Below are positions 45,780 to 55,910 of a stretch of DNA of 64,000 nt, one piece after another. Positions within the stretch are counted from its first letter, which is position 1. Every line of letters starts with the position of its first letter. Position numbers and translations under genes: made by a program. This stretch comes from Vibrio sp. SCSIO 43135. Lineage in GTDB: Bacteria; Pseudomonadota; Gammaproteobacteria; Enterobacterales; Vibrionaceae. The stretch is taken from NCBI RefSeq assembly GCF_023716665.1, contig NZ_CP071859.1, forward strand, positions 434,001 through 498,000, written 5' to 3'. The notes under the pieces are model-generated. The model made no database searches. It saw nothing but the letters and a program-made list of their open reading frames with translations, and was not told the origin of the DNA.

Positions 45780-48638
45780 ATGAGAAAAATTTGGCTAGGT
45801 ACGTTTTCTCTTATTGCACTGTACGGGTGCTCGACTTCCAACGTACCCTCCGATTCGCTCTTCTCTTCACTTCCAGAGGGAGTGACCTTAGTTGAGGAAG
45901 TTAAGCCTCAGCCTGGTAAGGTCATGATCCCTTACTCTAAGTATCAACTTGCTAACGGGTTGACCGTTATCTTGTCTCCTGATCACTCAGATCCTTTAGT
46001 CCATGTTGATGTGACTTACCATGTAGGATCTGCACGCGAAGAAATAGGCCGTTCAGGCTTTGCTCACTTCTTTGAACACATGATGTTCCAAGGGAGTGAA
46101 AACGTGGGTGATCAAGAGCACTTCCGTATCATCACAGAAGCGGGAGGGACCTTAAATGGCACAACTAATCGAGACCGAACTAACTACTTTGAGACTGTAC
46201 CGTCTAACCAACTAGAAAAAATGTTGTGGTTGGAATCGGATCGTATGGGCTTTTTGCTTGACGCAGTATCGCAACGAAAATTTGAGATACAGCGTGACAC
46301 CGTGAAAAACGAGCGTGCGCAAAACTACGACAATCGACCATATGGCTTGATGTGGGAAAGAATGGGTGAGGCGATGTATCCAGAAGGTCACCCATATTCT
46401 TGGCAAACTATCGGGTATGTTGAGGATCTTGACCGAGTAGATGTTAACGACCTAAAAGACTTCTTCCTACGTTGGTATGGCCCTAACAATGCGGTCTTGA
46501 CTATCGGTGGTGATATCGATGTTGATCAAACATTAGAGTGGATCAACAAGTACTTTGGCTCGATCCCGAAAGGGCCTGATGTCGAAAAAGCGCCTAAGCA
46601 GCCAGCGGTATTGCCAGAAGATCGCTATGTCACTTTAGAAGACCGTATTCAGCAACCTATGGTGCTGGTCGGTTGGCCAACAACATATCGTGGCCAAGAG
46701 CAGCAAGCGTCTATCGATGCCCTAGCCAATGTGCTGGGTAATGGTGCCAACAGCATGCTGTATCAAAACCTGGTAAAAACTCAGAAAGCCGTTGATGCGG
46801 GAGCATTCCAAGACTGTGCCGAGCTAGCGTGTACTTTCTATGTTTATGCTATGGCACCTTCTGGCGGAGAAGAGGGCTTAGAGCCTCTGTACCAAGAGTT
46901 AATGACAACCTTAGATGAATTCGCCAGCCAAGGTGTCGCTCAAGAGCGACTTGAGCAGATCAGTGGCATGGCAGAAGCTAATGCTGTGTTTGCCTTGCAA
47001 AGTGTTCGCGGGAAAGTGACTCAGTTAGCGTCGAATCAGACTTTCTATCAGCAACCAGATCGCATTCAAACTCAGTTGGAACAGCTACGTGCCGTATCTC
47101 CTGATTCGGTCATGCAGGCTTACCAAGATTTCATTAAAGGTAAAAACAAAGTTACCTTAAGCGTTGTCCCAAGAGGGCAAACTCAAATCGCAGTCAAAGA
47201 AGCCAACTTCGTTACTCCTGTGAGAGAGCTGCCTAAATATGACAAAATAACCGACGATCAACTCGTTGTTCGCCGTGCAGTAGATAATTTTGATCGTTCT
47301 GTGATGCCTCAAGTCGCGGAAGGGGTAAAGGCACAGATGCCTAAGCTGTACGAATTGTATTTCGATAATGGTATCGAGCTACTGGGCACCCAGACCTCAG
47401 AGACACCCACAGTACAAATCGAAATTCGCTTACCAGCTGGAGAACGTCAGGCACCTCGAGGAAAAGAAGGCCTTGCGAACTTAACGGCTTCATTGATGGA
47501 AGAAGGCAGCACTGAACGAAGCCTCGAAGAGCTTAAAGCAGAGCTCGATAAACTGGGGAGTTTAGTGAGTGTAGGTGCGGGTTCTTATACGACCAATATT
47601 AGTATCTCTACGTTAGAGAAAAACCTAACGCAAACATTAGCGATTGTTGAAGAGGTACTCTTTAAGCCAGCATTTGAGCAAAATGACTTTGATCGCCTAA
47701 AACGACAAATGTTGGAAGGGACGATTTACCAGCACCAAAAGCCAAGTTGGTTAGCTTCTCAAGCAACACGACAAGTACTATTTGGTAATTCGATTTTCTC
47801 TCGTTCAAGCGATGGAACCAAAGCATCGATCGAAAGCTTAACGTTGGACGATGTGAAAAACTTTTATGCGAAAAACTACACGCCTCACGGTGCGCAGGTT
47901 GTCGTTGTTGGAGACATCAACCGCAGCGCAATTAAACATGAGTTGGCGTTTCTAGAAGAGTGGAGGGGCGAAGCTGCACCCTTGCTGCGTCCACAAGTCG
48001 TAGCGCCACTAGGCGAACAGACAATCTACCTAGTCGATAAACCAAGTGCACCGCAAAGTGTGGTTCGTTTAGTTAGGCAAGGGTTGCCGTTTGATGCAAC
48101 GGGTGAAACTTACCTTACTCAGCTGACAAACTTTAACTTAGCCGGCAATTTTAACAGTAGAATTAACCAGAACCTACGTGAAGACAAGGGTTACACCTAT
48201 GGAGCCAGCGGTTATTTAGCAGCCAATAGAGAAGTGGGGGCGATTGTGTTCAGCGCTCAAGTGAGAGCTGATGCGACCATTCCTTCTATTATTGAGATGA
48301 AAAGTGAGATGGCTCAGTTTGCTCAAGAAGGGCTGACAGACGAAGAGGTGGACTTTATGCGTTTGGCAGTGGGTCAACAGGATGCATTGAAATACGAGAC
48401 ACCTTCTCAGAAGGCGTCGTTACTGAGCAGCATTTTGACCTACAATCTGGATGAAGACTATCTGCGTCAGAGAAATCGAATTGTGGATACTGTTTCTAAG
48501 TCAACGCTAGATAAGCTGGCCAGCAAATGGTTTAACCCAAATGACTATCAAATTATCGTAGTTGGTGACGCGAAGAGCTTAAAGCCACAATTGGAAAAAC
48601 TGGATATTCCCGTTCAAGAGCTTGAAATCGAGCAGTAG
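45780..48638 (+). CDS. M16-family zinc metallopeptidase lipoprotein
   Basis: Periplasmic or outer-membrane-anchored peptidase of 952 residues. A lipoprotein signal ends with the lipobox at ALYGC (Cys16). The inverted zinc motif HFFEH is at residues 96-100 in FAHFFEHMMFQGSENV, and the second Glu is expected in the ERAQNYDNRPYG region. Two M16 repeats are present: an active N-terminal one and an inactive C-terminal one with NQNLREDKGYTYGASGYL. It resembles the insulinase/PqqL-type proteins. It is 9 bp after the DedA-like gene and is likely co-transcribed. Confidence 0.93.
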   Translation: MRKIWLGTFSLIALYGCSTSNVPSDSLFSSLPEGVTLVEEVKPQPGKVMIPYSKYQLANGLTVILSPDHSDPLVHVDVTYHVGSAREEIGRSGFAHFFEHMMFQGSENVGDQEHFRIITEAGGTLNGTTNRDRTNYFETVPSNQLEKMLWLESDRMGFLLDAVSQRKFEIQRDTVKNERAQNYDNRPYGLMWERMGEAMYPEGHPYSWQTIGYVEDLDRVDVNDLKDFFLRWYGPNNAVLTIGGDIDVDQTLEWINKYFGSIPKGPDVEKAPKQPAVLPEDRYVTLEDRIQQPMVLVGWPTTYRGQEQQASIDALANVLGNGANSMLYQNLVKTQKAVDAGAFQDCAELACTFYVYAMAPSGGEEGLEPLYQELMTTLDEFASQGVAQERLEQISGMAEANAVFALQSVRGKVTQLASNQTFYQQPDRIQTQLEQLRAVSPDSVMQAYQDFIKGKNKVTLSVVPRGQTQIAVKEANFVTPVRELPKYDKITDDQLVVRRAVDNFDRSVMPQVAEGVKAQMPKLYELYFDNGIELLGTQTSETPTVQIEIRLPAGERQAPRGKEGLANLTASLMEEGSTERSLEELKAELDKLGSLVSVGAGSYTTNISISTLEKNLTQTLAIVEEVLFKPAFEQNDFDRLKRQMLEGTIYQHQKPSWLASQATRQVLFGNSIFSRSSDGTKASIESLTLDDVKNFYAKNYTPHGAQVVVVGDINRSAIKHELAFLEEWRGEAAPLLRPQVVAPLGEQTIYLVDKPSAPQSVVRLVRQGLPFDATGETYLTQLTNFNLAGNFNSRINQNLREDKGYTYGASGYLAANREVGAIVFSAQVRADATIPSIIEMKSEMAQFAQEGLTDEEVDFMRLAVGQQDALKYETPSQKASLLSSILTYNLDEDYLRQRNRIVDTVSKSTLDKLASKWFNPNDYQIIVVGDAKSLKPQLEKLDIPVQELEIEQ

Positions 48639-48759
48639 TGAACACATCTATTAGAGGCGGCTAATGGTCGCCCTAATTTTATCCATTGTTTGTCTGTCAT
48701 CTCTACTTGCTCTATGCGTACTTTAGAGCGAGTATTGACCCTCAAACACATAAATATAA

Positions 48760-50337
48760 GTGAACTTCATTTTGACTGACTTTGCTGCTCGGCTAAATTC
48801 ATTAGCCCAAAAGAATGACGTGTTTAAGCAATATGGCCGTGGTGTAGAGCGTGAGACTTTGCGTTACCATCAAAATGGCAAGCTGGCGATGACGCCACAC
48901 CCAGAAGGGCTAGGCTCAGCTTATTCAAATGAATGGATCACAACCGATTTCTCTGAATCTTTACTCGAATTCATCACACCGGTTTCCAACGATGTTGAGA
49001 CTCTACTTGCTCAGTTGAAAGATGTGCACCACTTTACTCAAACGAAATTGGGCGAAGAAAAGCTCTGGCCAATGTCTATGCCTTGTTTTGTGAGTGCAGA
49101 AGATGACATCAACCTAGCTCAATATGGCAGCTCTAACTCAGCCAAAATGAAAACGCTGTATCGAGAAGGGCTAAAGCGTCGCTATGGTAGCCTGATGCAG
49201 ATTATTTCGGGTGTTCACTTTAATTTTTCCTTCCCTGAGAGTTTTTGGGATGCGTTATTCGGAGAACAAGGGGAGCAAGACCGCCAAGAGAGTAAGTCAG
49301 AGGCCTATTTTGGTCTTATCCGAAACTACTACCGTTTTGGCTGGCTGATTCCATACTTTTTCGGTGCTTCTCCAGCATTATGTGGCTCATTTATTCAAGG
49401 TCGCGAAACTAAGCTACCATTTGAAAAAATCAATCAGACTTTATATTTACCAAAAGCAACATCGCTTCGCTTAAGTGATTTAGGCTATACCAACAGTGCG
49501 CAAAGTGTGCTGAAAATTGGTTTTAATAGCCTAGACCAGTACCTTGAAGGGCTTAATAAAGCGATCCGTACTCCGTCTGAAGAGTTTGCCAAAATTGGTG
49601 TGAAGGTTGATGGTGAGTATCGCCAGTTAAATAGCAATGTTCTTCAGATTGAAAATGAACTCTATGCACCTATCCGTCCTAAACGTGTTGCGAAGAATGG
49701 TGAAAAACCGTCTGAAGCTCTGGAGCGTGGCGGTGTGGAGTACATTGAAGTGCGTTCATTGGATGTTAACCCATTCAGCTCGATCGGTATAACTGATGAG
49801 CAAGTACGCTTCCTTGATCTATTTTTGACTTGGGCAACGTTAACCGACTCCGAGCCGATGGATGATTGTGAGTTAGAGTGCTGGCGTGATAATTGGAACA
49901 AAGTCATCGTCGAAGGGCGTGAAATTGGACTCGAGTTGAAGATAGGTTGTCATGGTGAGCGTTTATCGCTGCAAGCTTGGGCCAAAAGGGTATTCCAAGA
50001 TCTTAGCCAAATTGCTGAAATGATGGATGCACAGCAAGGTGGAACCGCTTACCAAGATGTATGCGAAAAACTGAGCTCATGGATTGATAACCCAGAATTG
50101 ACCATTTCTGGTCAATTGCTAGAACTAACCAAGCAGCATAATGGTTTGGGCCCAGTAGGCTGTGAACTAGGTAAACAATACCGAGATGAGCACCTGACAC
50201 ACCAGTATCAAGTGTATTCACAGCAGCAAATGGAAGATGAAGTTGTGCGCTCGCGCCTTGCCCAAACAGAGCAAGAGAATGCTGATACCATCGACTTTGA
50301 TACCTTCTTAGACCAATATTTTGCGTACTTGAAGTAG
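48760..50337 (+). CDS. gshA: Glutamate-cysteine ligase
   Basis: Makes gamma-glutamylcysteine, the first step of glutathione synthesis. The product is 525 residues from a GTG at 48760; a TTG at 48772 would give MTDFAARL, which looks like other Vibrio starts, and no ribosome site decides between them. Conserved parts are [50 protein letters not shown] and the [19 protein letters not shown] region. It is followed seven bases later by the lipoprotein gene. Confidence 0.95.
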   Translation: MNFILTDFAARLNSLAQKNDVFKQYGRGVERETLRYHQNGKLAMTPHPEGLGSAYSNEWITTDFSESLLEFITPVSNDVETLLAQLKDVHHFTQTKLGEEKLWPMSMPCFVSAEDDINLAQYGSSNSAKMKTLYREGLKRRYGSLMQIISGVHFNFSFPESFWDALFGEQGEQDRQESKSEAYFGLIRNYYRFGWLIPYFFGASPALCGSFIQGRETKLPFEKINQTLYLPKATSLRLSDLGYTNSAQSVLKIGFNSLDQYLEGLNKAIRTPSEEFAKIGVKVDGEYRQLNSNVLQIENELYAPIRPKRVAKNGEKPSEALERGGVEYIEVRSLDVNPFSSIGITDEQVRFLDLFLTWATLTDSEPMDDCELECWRDNWNKVIVEGREIGLELKIGCHGERLSLQAWAKRVFQDLSQIAEMMDAQQGGTAYQDVCEKLSSWIDNPELTISGQLLELTKQHNGLGPVGCELGKQYRDEHLTHQYQVYSQQQMEDEVVRSRLAQTEQENADTIDFDTFLDQYFAYLK

Positions 50338-50344
50338 AAGCAGA

Positions 50345-50962
50345 GTGAGTATCAACGTCAATTGGAAAAATGTGTCGCTTGCGACGGCTGGGCTACTGTT
50401 GTTGTCCGGCTGTGCGACAGCGCCCCCAAAGAATCAAGATAACATTTGTGAGATCTTTCGCGAACACTCGGGCTGGTACGAAGATGCGCTAGATATGCAA
50501 GAAGAGTGGGGAACCCCTATTCACGTTGCGATGGCGTTCATTAAGCAGGAAAGCAGCTTCCGACACGATGCTCGCCCACCGAAAGACTATATTTTAGGCT
50601 TTATACCTTGGGGGAGAGTGAGCAGCGCGTATGGTTATGCGCAGGCTCAAGATCCCGCTTGGGAAGATTTTCAAAAAGCGACTGACCAAGGTGGTTCTCG
50701 AACTAATTTTGATGACTCAATGATGTTTGTTGGTTGGTATACCAGTGAGACACAAAAGCAATTGGGGATATCGAAATGGGACCCTTACAATCAGTATCTG
50801 GCGTATCATGAAGGTCGCGGCGGTTATAAGCGTAAAAGCTACCAATCTAAGCCTTCATTGATCAAAATTGCTCGGAAAGTCGAGCAGCAAGCAAAAAACT
50901 ACGGCTGGCAACTTAAACAATGTCAGCAAGAATTAGAAGACAATCGTAGTTGGTTCTTTTAA
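50345..50962 (+). CDS. Transglycosylase SLT-like lipoprotein
   Basis: Lipoprotein of 205 residues with a GTG start at 50345. The signal ends in LLLLSGC (Cys23). The C-terminal part has FIKQESSF, with the Glu typical of lysozyme-like soluble lytic transglycosylases, the [14 protein letters not shown] stretch in place of the usual GLMQ motif, and [16 protein letters not shown] in place of the terminal AYNAG motif. Peptidoglycan cleavage is inferred. It lies between gshA and luxS and ends 35 bp before luxS. Confidence 0.85.
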   Translation: MSINVNWKNVSLATAGLLLLSGCATAPPKNQDNICEIFREHSGWYEDALDMQEEWGTPIHVAMAFIKQESSFRHDARPPKDYILGFIPWGRVSSAYGYAQAQDPAWEDFQKATDQGGSRTNFDDSMMFVGWYTSETQKQLGISKWDPYNQYLAYHEGRGGYKRKSYQSKPSLIKIARKVEQQAKNYGWQLKQCQQELEDNRSWFF

Positions 50963-50997
50963 AGCCAACCAAATGTACTCAATCAGGGAGAAGAGCA

Positions 50998-51516
50998 ATG
51001 CCACTATTAGATAGTTTTACCGTTGACCACACACGAATGAATGCTCCAGCGGTACGCGTTGCGAAAACAATGCAAACCCCTAAAGGCGACACTATCACTG
51101 TGTTCGACTTACGTTTCACTGCACCAAACAAAGATATTTTGTCTGAAAAAGGCATTCATACTTTAGAGCACTTGTATGCAGGCTTTATGCGTAACCACTT
51201 AAACGGTGACCAAGTAGAAATCATTGATATTTCTCCAATGGGGTGTCGTACGGGTTTCTACATGAGTTTGATTGGTACGCCGGGTGAAGATCAAGTAGCA
51301 GCTGCGTGGCTAGCGGCAATGGAAGACGTGCTGAAAGTAGAAAGCCAGAACAAGATCCCAGAGCTAAACGAATACCAATGTGGTACGGCGGCAATGCATT
51401 CACTTGAAGAAGCGAAAGCTATCGCTAAAGCCATCATTGAAGCAGGTATTTCTGTGAATCAAAATGATGAACTGGCGCTTCCTGAATCAATGCTGAAAGA
51501 GTTAAAAGTCGATTAA
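50998..51516 (+). CDS. luxS: S-ribosylhomocysteine lyase LuxS (AI-2 synthase)
   Basis: Splits S-ribosylhomocysteine into homocysteine and DPD, the precursor of autoinducer-2. The product is 172 residues from the ATG at 50998 after AGGGAGAAGAG; a frame open from 50950 overlaps the previous gene. The metal ligands are HTLEH (His54, His58) and the Cys in [11 protein letters not shown] near 128; MGCRTGFYM carries the catalytic Cys near 84. It is linked with gshA here, and both draw on the cysteine/methionine pool. Confidence 0.98.
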   Translation: MPLLDSFTVDHTRMNAPAVRVAKTMQTPKGDTITVFDLRFTAPNKDILSEKGIHTLEHLYAGFMRNHLNGDQVEIIDISPMGCRTGFYMSLIGTPGEDQVAAAWLAAMEDVLKVESQNKIPELNEYQCGTAAMHSLEEAKAIAKAIIEAGISVNQNDELALPESMLKELKVD

Positions 51517-51542
51517 TCTCAGTTTGCGTAGTGTGAATATTG

Positions 51543-51576
51543 AAAAGGCCTTGATGAAATCATCAAGGCCTTTTTT
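51543..51576. terminator. Bidirectional terminator between luxS and CorC-like gene
   Basis: AAAAGGCCTTGATGA (51543-51557) and TCATCAAGGCCTTTTTT (51560-51576). T runs occur on both strands (six and four bases). It lies between convergent genes. Confidence 0.94.
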
Positions 51577-51583
51577 ATTGAAA

Positions 51584-52861
51584 TCAATGTTTGGTCTCAC
51601 GCAAGCGAGGGAAGACTTTTACCAACTTAATACGGTTTTCTTCCAGTTCAACAATCTCCATAGGGTGCTTCGCTACCTGAACACTTAAATGACTCTCGGG
51701 AATGTCTTCTAGGTGCTCCAAGATCAAACCGTTAAGCGTTCTTGGACCATCGGTAGGCAACTTCCACTTCAGACCTTTGTTGATATCGCGAATGTTAGCA
51801 CTGCCTTCGATCAAGAAGCTGCCGTCGCCTTGGGGGATAATTTCTTCGGAAAGGCTTGGAGCAATTGAAGTGGTAAATTCACCAACAATCTCTTCTAGAA
51901 TATCTTCCAAAGTGACTAAGCCGTTAATGTCACCGTATTCATCGACAATCAGACCTATGCGCTCTTTGTTGCGTTGAAACTTCAGCAACTGAACGTTCAA
52001 TGGTGTACTTTCTGGGATGAAGTACACTTCGTCTGCTGCTCGAAGTAACGTTTCTTTATTAAACTCGTTTTTCTCCAACATCAGACGATATGCTTCACGT
52101 AGCCTGAGCATTCCCACTACTTCATCGATTTGATCTCGGTACAGTACGATGCGGCCATGAGGTGAGTGAGTGAGCTGACGAACAATCGATTTCCAGTCGT
52201 CGTTGATATCGATACCTGTAATCTCATTGCGTGGCACCATGATGTCGTTAACCGTCACATGCTCTAAATCCAAAATCGACACCAACATATCTTGGTGGCG
52301 ACGAGGGATTAAGCTACCTGCTTCATTTACAACGGTACGCAGCTCTTCTGAGCTGAGGTGATCATCATCGTCATGATTAGCTTTTACACCAATTAAGCGG
52401 ATAAAACCGTTGGTGATGAAGTTAACCAGAAGAACCAGTGGCGATAGCAGTTTCATGAGAATGCCAAGCAGGATGCTGCTGGCGTAGGAAACGCGCTCTG
52501 GATATAAAGAAGCGATAGTTTTTGGTGTGACTTCGGCAAATACCAGTACGATTAAGGTGAGAGCACCGGTAGCAATAGCAACACCAAGGTCGCCGTATAA
52601 ACGCATACCTAGAATGGTTGCGATAGCAGAGGCGAGAATGTTAACGAGGTTATTGCCAATTAGGATTAGGCCGATCAAGCGATCTGGGCGACGAAGGAGC
52701 TTTTCTACTCGTCGAGCTCCCTTGTGGCCAGTATTAGCTAAATGTTTTAGGCGGTAGCGGTTAAGAGACATCATCCCTGTCTCAGAACCCGAAAAGTATC
52801 CAGAAATTACGATTAAGCCGGCGAGTATAGCGAACAATAAACCCGTGGAAATGTCATCCAA
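51584..52861 (-). CDS. CNNM/CorC-family membrane protein (YfjD-like)
   Basis: Inner-membrane protein of 425 residues. The N-terminal DUF21/CNNM domain (about 1-185) has three to four membrane helices with FSGSETGMMSLNRYRLKHLA near residue 22; two CBS domains (about 200-320, DIMVPRNEITGID and VDEYGDINGLVTLEDILEEIVGEF) and a CorC_HlyC domain follow. Members bind nucleotides through CBS and are linked to Mg2+/Co2+ efflux. It lies upstream of luxS in convergent orientation and 110 bp after ypjD on the same strand. Confidence 0.93.
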   Translation of the reverse strand: MDDISTGLLFAILAGLIVISGYFSGSETGMMSLNRYRLKHLANTGHKGARRVEKLLRRPDRLIGLILIGNNLVNILASAIATILGMRLYGDLGVAIATGALTLIVLVFAEVTPKTIASLYPERVSYASSILLGILMKLLSPLVLLVNFITNGFIRLIGVKANHDDDDHLSSEELRTVVNEAGSLIPRRHQDMLVSILDLEHVTVNDIMVPRNEITGIDINDDWKSIVRQLTHSPHGRIVLYRDQIDEVVGMLRLREAYRLMLEKNEFNKETLLRAADEVYFIPESTPLNVQLLKFQRNKERIGLIVDEYGDINGLVTLEDILEEIVGEFTTSIAPSLSEEIIPQGDGSFLIEGSANIRDINKGLKWKLPTDGPRTLNGLILEHLEDIPESHLSVQVAKHPMEIVELEENRIKLVKVFPRLRETKH

Positions 52862-52940
52862 AACTGTGCTTGTCCTTGTTATGTGTTGGTTAATATATGA
52901 CCGATAATGGTCTTGATGTCAATGGATTAGCAAAATGAAC

Positions 52941-52964
52941 AATAAGGAGCTTATGCTCCTTATT
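52941..52964 (-). terminator. Hairpin after ypjD, probable terminator
   Basis: AATAAGGAGC (52941-52950), loop TTAT, GCTCCTTATT (52955-52964). On the minus strand TTGTTCATTTT follows. It starts seven bases after the ypjD stop and lies 80 bp before the next minus-strand gene. Confidence 0.7.
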
Positions 52965-52971
52965 CTAGTGA

Positions 52972-53766
52972 TCAAGTGAGAATGATTTCACGCACAAAGC
53001 GACTACCAAAGTAGGCCAATGTTAATAGGGTTGCGCCAGCAACGGCAAACCAAGTGACTTTACGCCCTCGCCAACCTTTACGGTAGTGTCCCCAAAGTAG
53101 TACCGAGTAAACAATCCAAGCGATCAGAGATAAAATTCCTTTGTGTGCCTTGCCTTGCGCAAACATATCTTGGACAAACACAAAACCGGTGAGCAACGTA
53201 CCTGTCAAAAGTAGGTTACCGATAAGGATGATCTTGAAAAGCTGCCTTTCCACCATCATTAAGGGAGGTAGATTAGGATTAATCGCCAGCGCTTTCTTTG
53301 TTTTTAGTTTGTGGTCAAGCCAAGCAAGTTGCAAAGCGTAGAGTGCACCAATAGTCAGCGTTGAATATGAAAATAGCGCCAATGAGATGTGGAACAGTAG
53401 CTTAGGTGCATTTTCTAAATGGGTAATGAAAGTGCTTGGCAAAAACGCCGCGGCAATTAGGTTAATAGCCGCAAAGCTAAAGACGACAGGAAGTAAGAAC
53501 CACAAACGCGTTTTTAGCATTGCAGTACTCATAACCAGTGAAATAATGAAGCTGATTAACGAGGCAACATTCAGGATACTTAAGTTTTGTCCGCTGCCAT
53601 CCAAAATAAGATCGCTAAGCAACCAGCCGTGAAACGCCAATGCCAAAGCCGCACTAACCAAGACGGTTTTCGCGCGAATACCGGTTTGATGTACTAAGCC
53701 AGGAACTATGGTTGCGATAGCAAAGGTGTAAAGCATTGCTGCAGCAACGGCGAATAAGTTATCCAT
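52972..53766 (-). CDS. ypjD: Inner membrane protein YpjD, CcsA-like
   Basis: Integral membrane protein of 264 residues with about eight hydrophobic segments, related to the cytochrome c assembly protein CcsA/CcmC. The SLIAWIVYSVLLWGHYRKGWRGRKVTWFA stretch holds the conserved Trp and His typical of the family. The ATG at 53764-53766 is preferred; a GTG three codons upstream (53773-53775) is possible. It is divergent from ffh, the conserved arrangement in gammaproteobacteria. The precise function is not known. Confidence 0.9.
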   Translation of the reverse strand: MDNLFAVAAAMLYTFAIATIVPGLVHQTGIRAKTVLVSAALALAFHGWLLSDLILDGSGQNLSILNVASLISFIISLVMSTAMLKTRLWFLLPVVFSFAAINLIAAAFLPSTFITHLENAPKLLFHISLALFSYSTLTIGALYALQLAWLDHKLKTKKALAINPNLPPLMMVERQLFKIILIGNLLLTGTLLTGFVFVQDMFAQGKAHKGILSLIAWIVYSVLLWGHYRKGWRGRKVTWFAVAGATLLTLAYFGSRFVREIILT

Positions 53767-53957
53767 TTCTTTCACAAAGTTGTTAGTCTCGTGCTGGAAT
53801 TATACCTTGCATCAAGCGCTTGGGCTATCTTAGATCCCGATCCAATTGCAAGAGATGAGAGATTAAAACTGTCGTTGCTTAGCAGAACGGGTATAACTGG
53901 CGGGTTGGCTATTGTATACTCACCGTAATTTATCGCCTTATAGCGAAGAGTAGAAAG

Positions 53958-55343
53958 ATGTTTGAGAATTTAACGGATCGATTATCCAGTACGCTGAAAA
54001 ATATCAGCGGCAAAGGTCGTCTGACCGAAGACAATATTAAAGATACCTTACGCGAAGTACGTATGGCTTTGTTAGAAGCCGACGTTGCACTGCCTGTTGT
54101 TCGCGATTTTGTTAAGCGCGTTAAAGAAGGCGCTGTTGGTGTTGAAGTATCTAAGTCGCTAACGCCGGGACAAGAGTTTATTAAGATTGTTCAAGCTGAG
54201 CTTGAAGCAGTGATGGGTGAGTCTAATGAAGCGCTCAACCTAGCGGCTCAGCCGCCTGCTGTTATCTTAATGGCTGGTCTGCAAGGTGCGGGTAAAACAA
54301 CCAGTGTCGGTAAACTATCTAAGCTTCTTACAGAGCGTGATAAAAAGAAAGTGCTGGTGGTTTCTGCCGACGTATATCGCCCTGCAGCGATCAAACAGCT
54401 AGAAACGCTAGCGGCGGATGTGGGCGTTGATTTCTTCCCATCTTCTGCTAATCAAAAGCCAATCGATATCGCTAATGCAGCAATCGATCATGCTAAGAAA
54501 AAATTCTACGATGTTCTTCTTGTCGATACCGCAGGTCGTTTAGCGGTTGACGAAGAAATGATGGCAGAGATTCAAGATCTGCATAACGCAATTACTCCAG
54601 TAGAAACTCTGTTTGTTGTTGATGCAATGACAGGTCAAGATGCTGCCAATACCGCCAAAGCGTTTGGTGATGCACTGCCTTTGACTGGTGTTATCTTAAC
54701 TAAAGTTGATGGTGATGCCCGTGGTGGTGCTGCACTTTCGGTTCGTCACATCACAGGTAAACCAATTAAGTTCTTGGGTGTGGGTGAAAAAACCGATGCA
54801 CTAGAACCATTCCACCCTGATCGTGTCGCATCACGTATTCTTGGTATGGGTGACGTACTGTCGCTTATCGAAGATTTACAACGTAATGTTGATACTGAGA
54901 AAGCAGAAAAACTGGCGAAGAAGTTTAAAGAGAAGAAAGGCTTCGATCTAGAAGACTTCCGTGAGCAACTTGGCCAGATGCAGAACATGGGCGGCATGAT
55001 GGGCATGATGGATAAGCTGCCAGGTATGAGCAACTTACCAGACAACGTCAAAGATAAAGTCGATGACAAGATGTTCAAGCAAATGGAAGCCATCATCAAT
55101 TCAATGACGATGAAAGAGCGCCAACGCCCTGAACTTATCAAGGGTTCACGTAAAAAGCGTATTGCTGCAGGTTCCGGTACTCAGGTTCAAGATGTTAACC
55201 GCCTGCTGAAGCAGTTCACTCAGATGCAGAAGATGATGAAGAAAATGCAGAAGGGTGGCATGAAAGGCATGATGCGCAATATGCAAGGCATGATGGGTGG
55301 TATGGGCGGAATGGGTGGTGGTTTTAACCCGTTTGGTCGTTAA
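53958..55343 (+). CDS. ffh: Signal recognition particle protein Ffh
   Basis: GTPase that with 4.5S RNA delivers nascent membrane proteins to FtsY. The product is 461 residues. The N domain begins MFENLTDRLSSTLKNISGKG; the G domain has G1 GLQGAGKTTSVGKL near residue 104, VDTAGRLAVDEEMM, and TKVDGDARGG near 246; the methionine-rich M domain follows after about 300, with a tail of MMKKMQKGGMKGMMRN and GGMGGMGGGFNPFG. A strong terminator separates it from the rpsP operon. Confidence 0.99.
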   Translation: MFENLTDRLSSTLKNISGKGRLTEDNIKDTLREVRMALLEADVALPVVRDFVKRVKEGAVGVEVSKSLTPGQEFIKIVQAELEAVMGESNEALNLAAQPPAVILMAGLQGAGKTTSVGKLSKLLTERDKKKVLVVSADVYRPAAIKQLETLAADVGVDFFPSSANQKPIDIANAAIDHAKKKFYDVLLVDTAGRLAVDEEMMAEIQDLHNAITPVETLFVVDAMTGQDAANTAKAFGDALPLTGVILTKVDGDARGGAALSVRHITGKPIKFLGVGEKTDALEPFHPDRVASRILGMGDVLSLIEDLQRNVDTEKAEKLAKKFKEKKGFDLEDFREQLGQMQNMGGMMGMMDKLPGMSNLPDNVKDKVDDKMFKQMEAIINSMTMKERQRPELIKGSRKKRIAAGSGTQVQDVNRLLKQFTQMQKMMKKMQKGGMKGMMRNMQGMMGGMGGMGGGFNPFGR

Positions 55344-55376
55344 TCCACGTATTCATCGCTGAGCTATCAGATGATA

Positions 55377-55417
55377 AAAGAGCGTAACTCTGCGGGAGTT
55401 ACGCTCTTTGATTTTTT
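55377..55417 (+). terminator. Terminator of ffh
   Basis: AAAGAGCGTAACTC (55377-55390), loop TGCGG, GAGTTACGCTCTTT (55396-55409), then GATTTTTT. The 14-pair stem is perfect. Confidence 0.92.
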
Positions 55418-55510
55418 AAGGGCGGGTTGAGTCAATCTTTATTTTCAACCTGTTAGCTGAGTCACAAACTACAATCGCTATTTGTGGTGGTGAAAAAATA
55501 GCTAAAACCC

Positions 55511-55538
55511 TTGCAAAGACTTGGAATAAGAGTAAAAT
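55511..55538 (+). promoter_or_regulatory. Promoter of the rpsP-rimM-trmD-rplS operon
   Basis: TTGCAA (55511-55516) and TAAAAT (55533-55538) with a 16-bp spacer. Transcription would begin near 55545, giving a leader of about 87 bases that includes a strong hairpin. Confidence 0.7.
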
Positions 55539-55562
55539 TCCGAGGCTTTATTTTGGCACGAG

Positions 55563-55612
55563 ACCCCAAATCGACTATTTATAGACGGTTTCTGGGGTTA
55601 ATTTTATTTTTG
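55563..55612 (+). promoter_or_regulatory. Terminator-like leader hairpin before rpsP
   Basis: ACCCC (55563-55567) pairs with GGGGT (55594-55598), and the inner arms AAATCG / CGGTTT and CTA / TAG also pair, leaving a small loop. The U-rich stretch TTAATTTTATTTTT follows at once, so the element has the shape of a transcription attenuator about 20 bp before rpsP. An autoregulatory role is inferred; no alternative antiterminator fold has been worked out. Confidence 0.55.
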
Positions 55613-55631
55613 AGAAAGCAAAGAGGACGAC

Positions 55632-55880
55632 ATGGTAACCATTCGTTTGGCACGTCACGGCGCTAAGAAGCGTCCATTCTATCAAATCGTAGTAGCGGAC
55701 AGCCGCAACGCTGCAACTGGCCGTTTCATCGAGAAAGTAGGTTTCTTTAACCCTACTGCAACTGGTCAAGAAGAAGGTCTACGTCTAGACCTAGACCGCG
55801 TTAACCACTGGGTTGGTCAAGGCGCGTCTCTATCTGACCGCGTTGCTAAGCTAGTTAAAGACGCTCAAAAAGCGGCTTAA
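55632..55880 (+). CDS. rpsP: Ribosomal protein bS16
   Basis: Small-subunit ribosomal protein of 82 residues. The sequence [41 protein letters not shown] is diagnostic. It follows AAGAGG and is the first gene of the conserved rpsP-rimM-trmD-rplS operon. Confidence 0.99.
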   Translation: MVTIRLARHGAKKRPFYQIVVADSRNAATGRFIEKVGFFNPTATGQEEGLRLDLDRVNHWVGQGASLSDRVAKLVKDAQKAA

Positions 55881-55910
55881 TTTTTACTGTTTAGTAGAAG
55901 AAATTAGCTT

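Noticed and set aside
54746..55141. Frame of 131 codons antisense to ffh
   Set aside because: It lies entirely opposite the conserved M and G domains of ffh and arises from their codon pattern.
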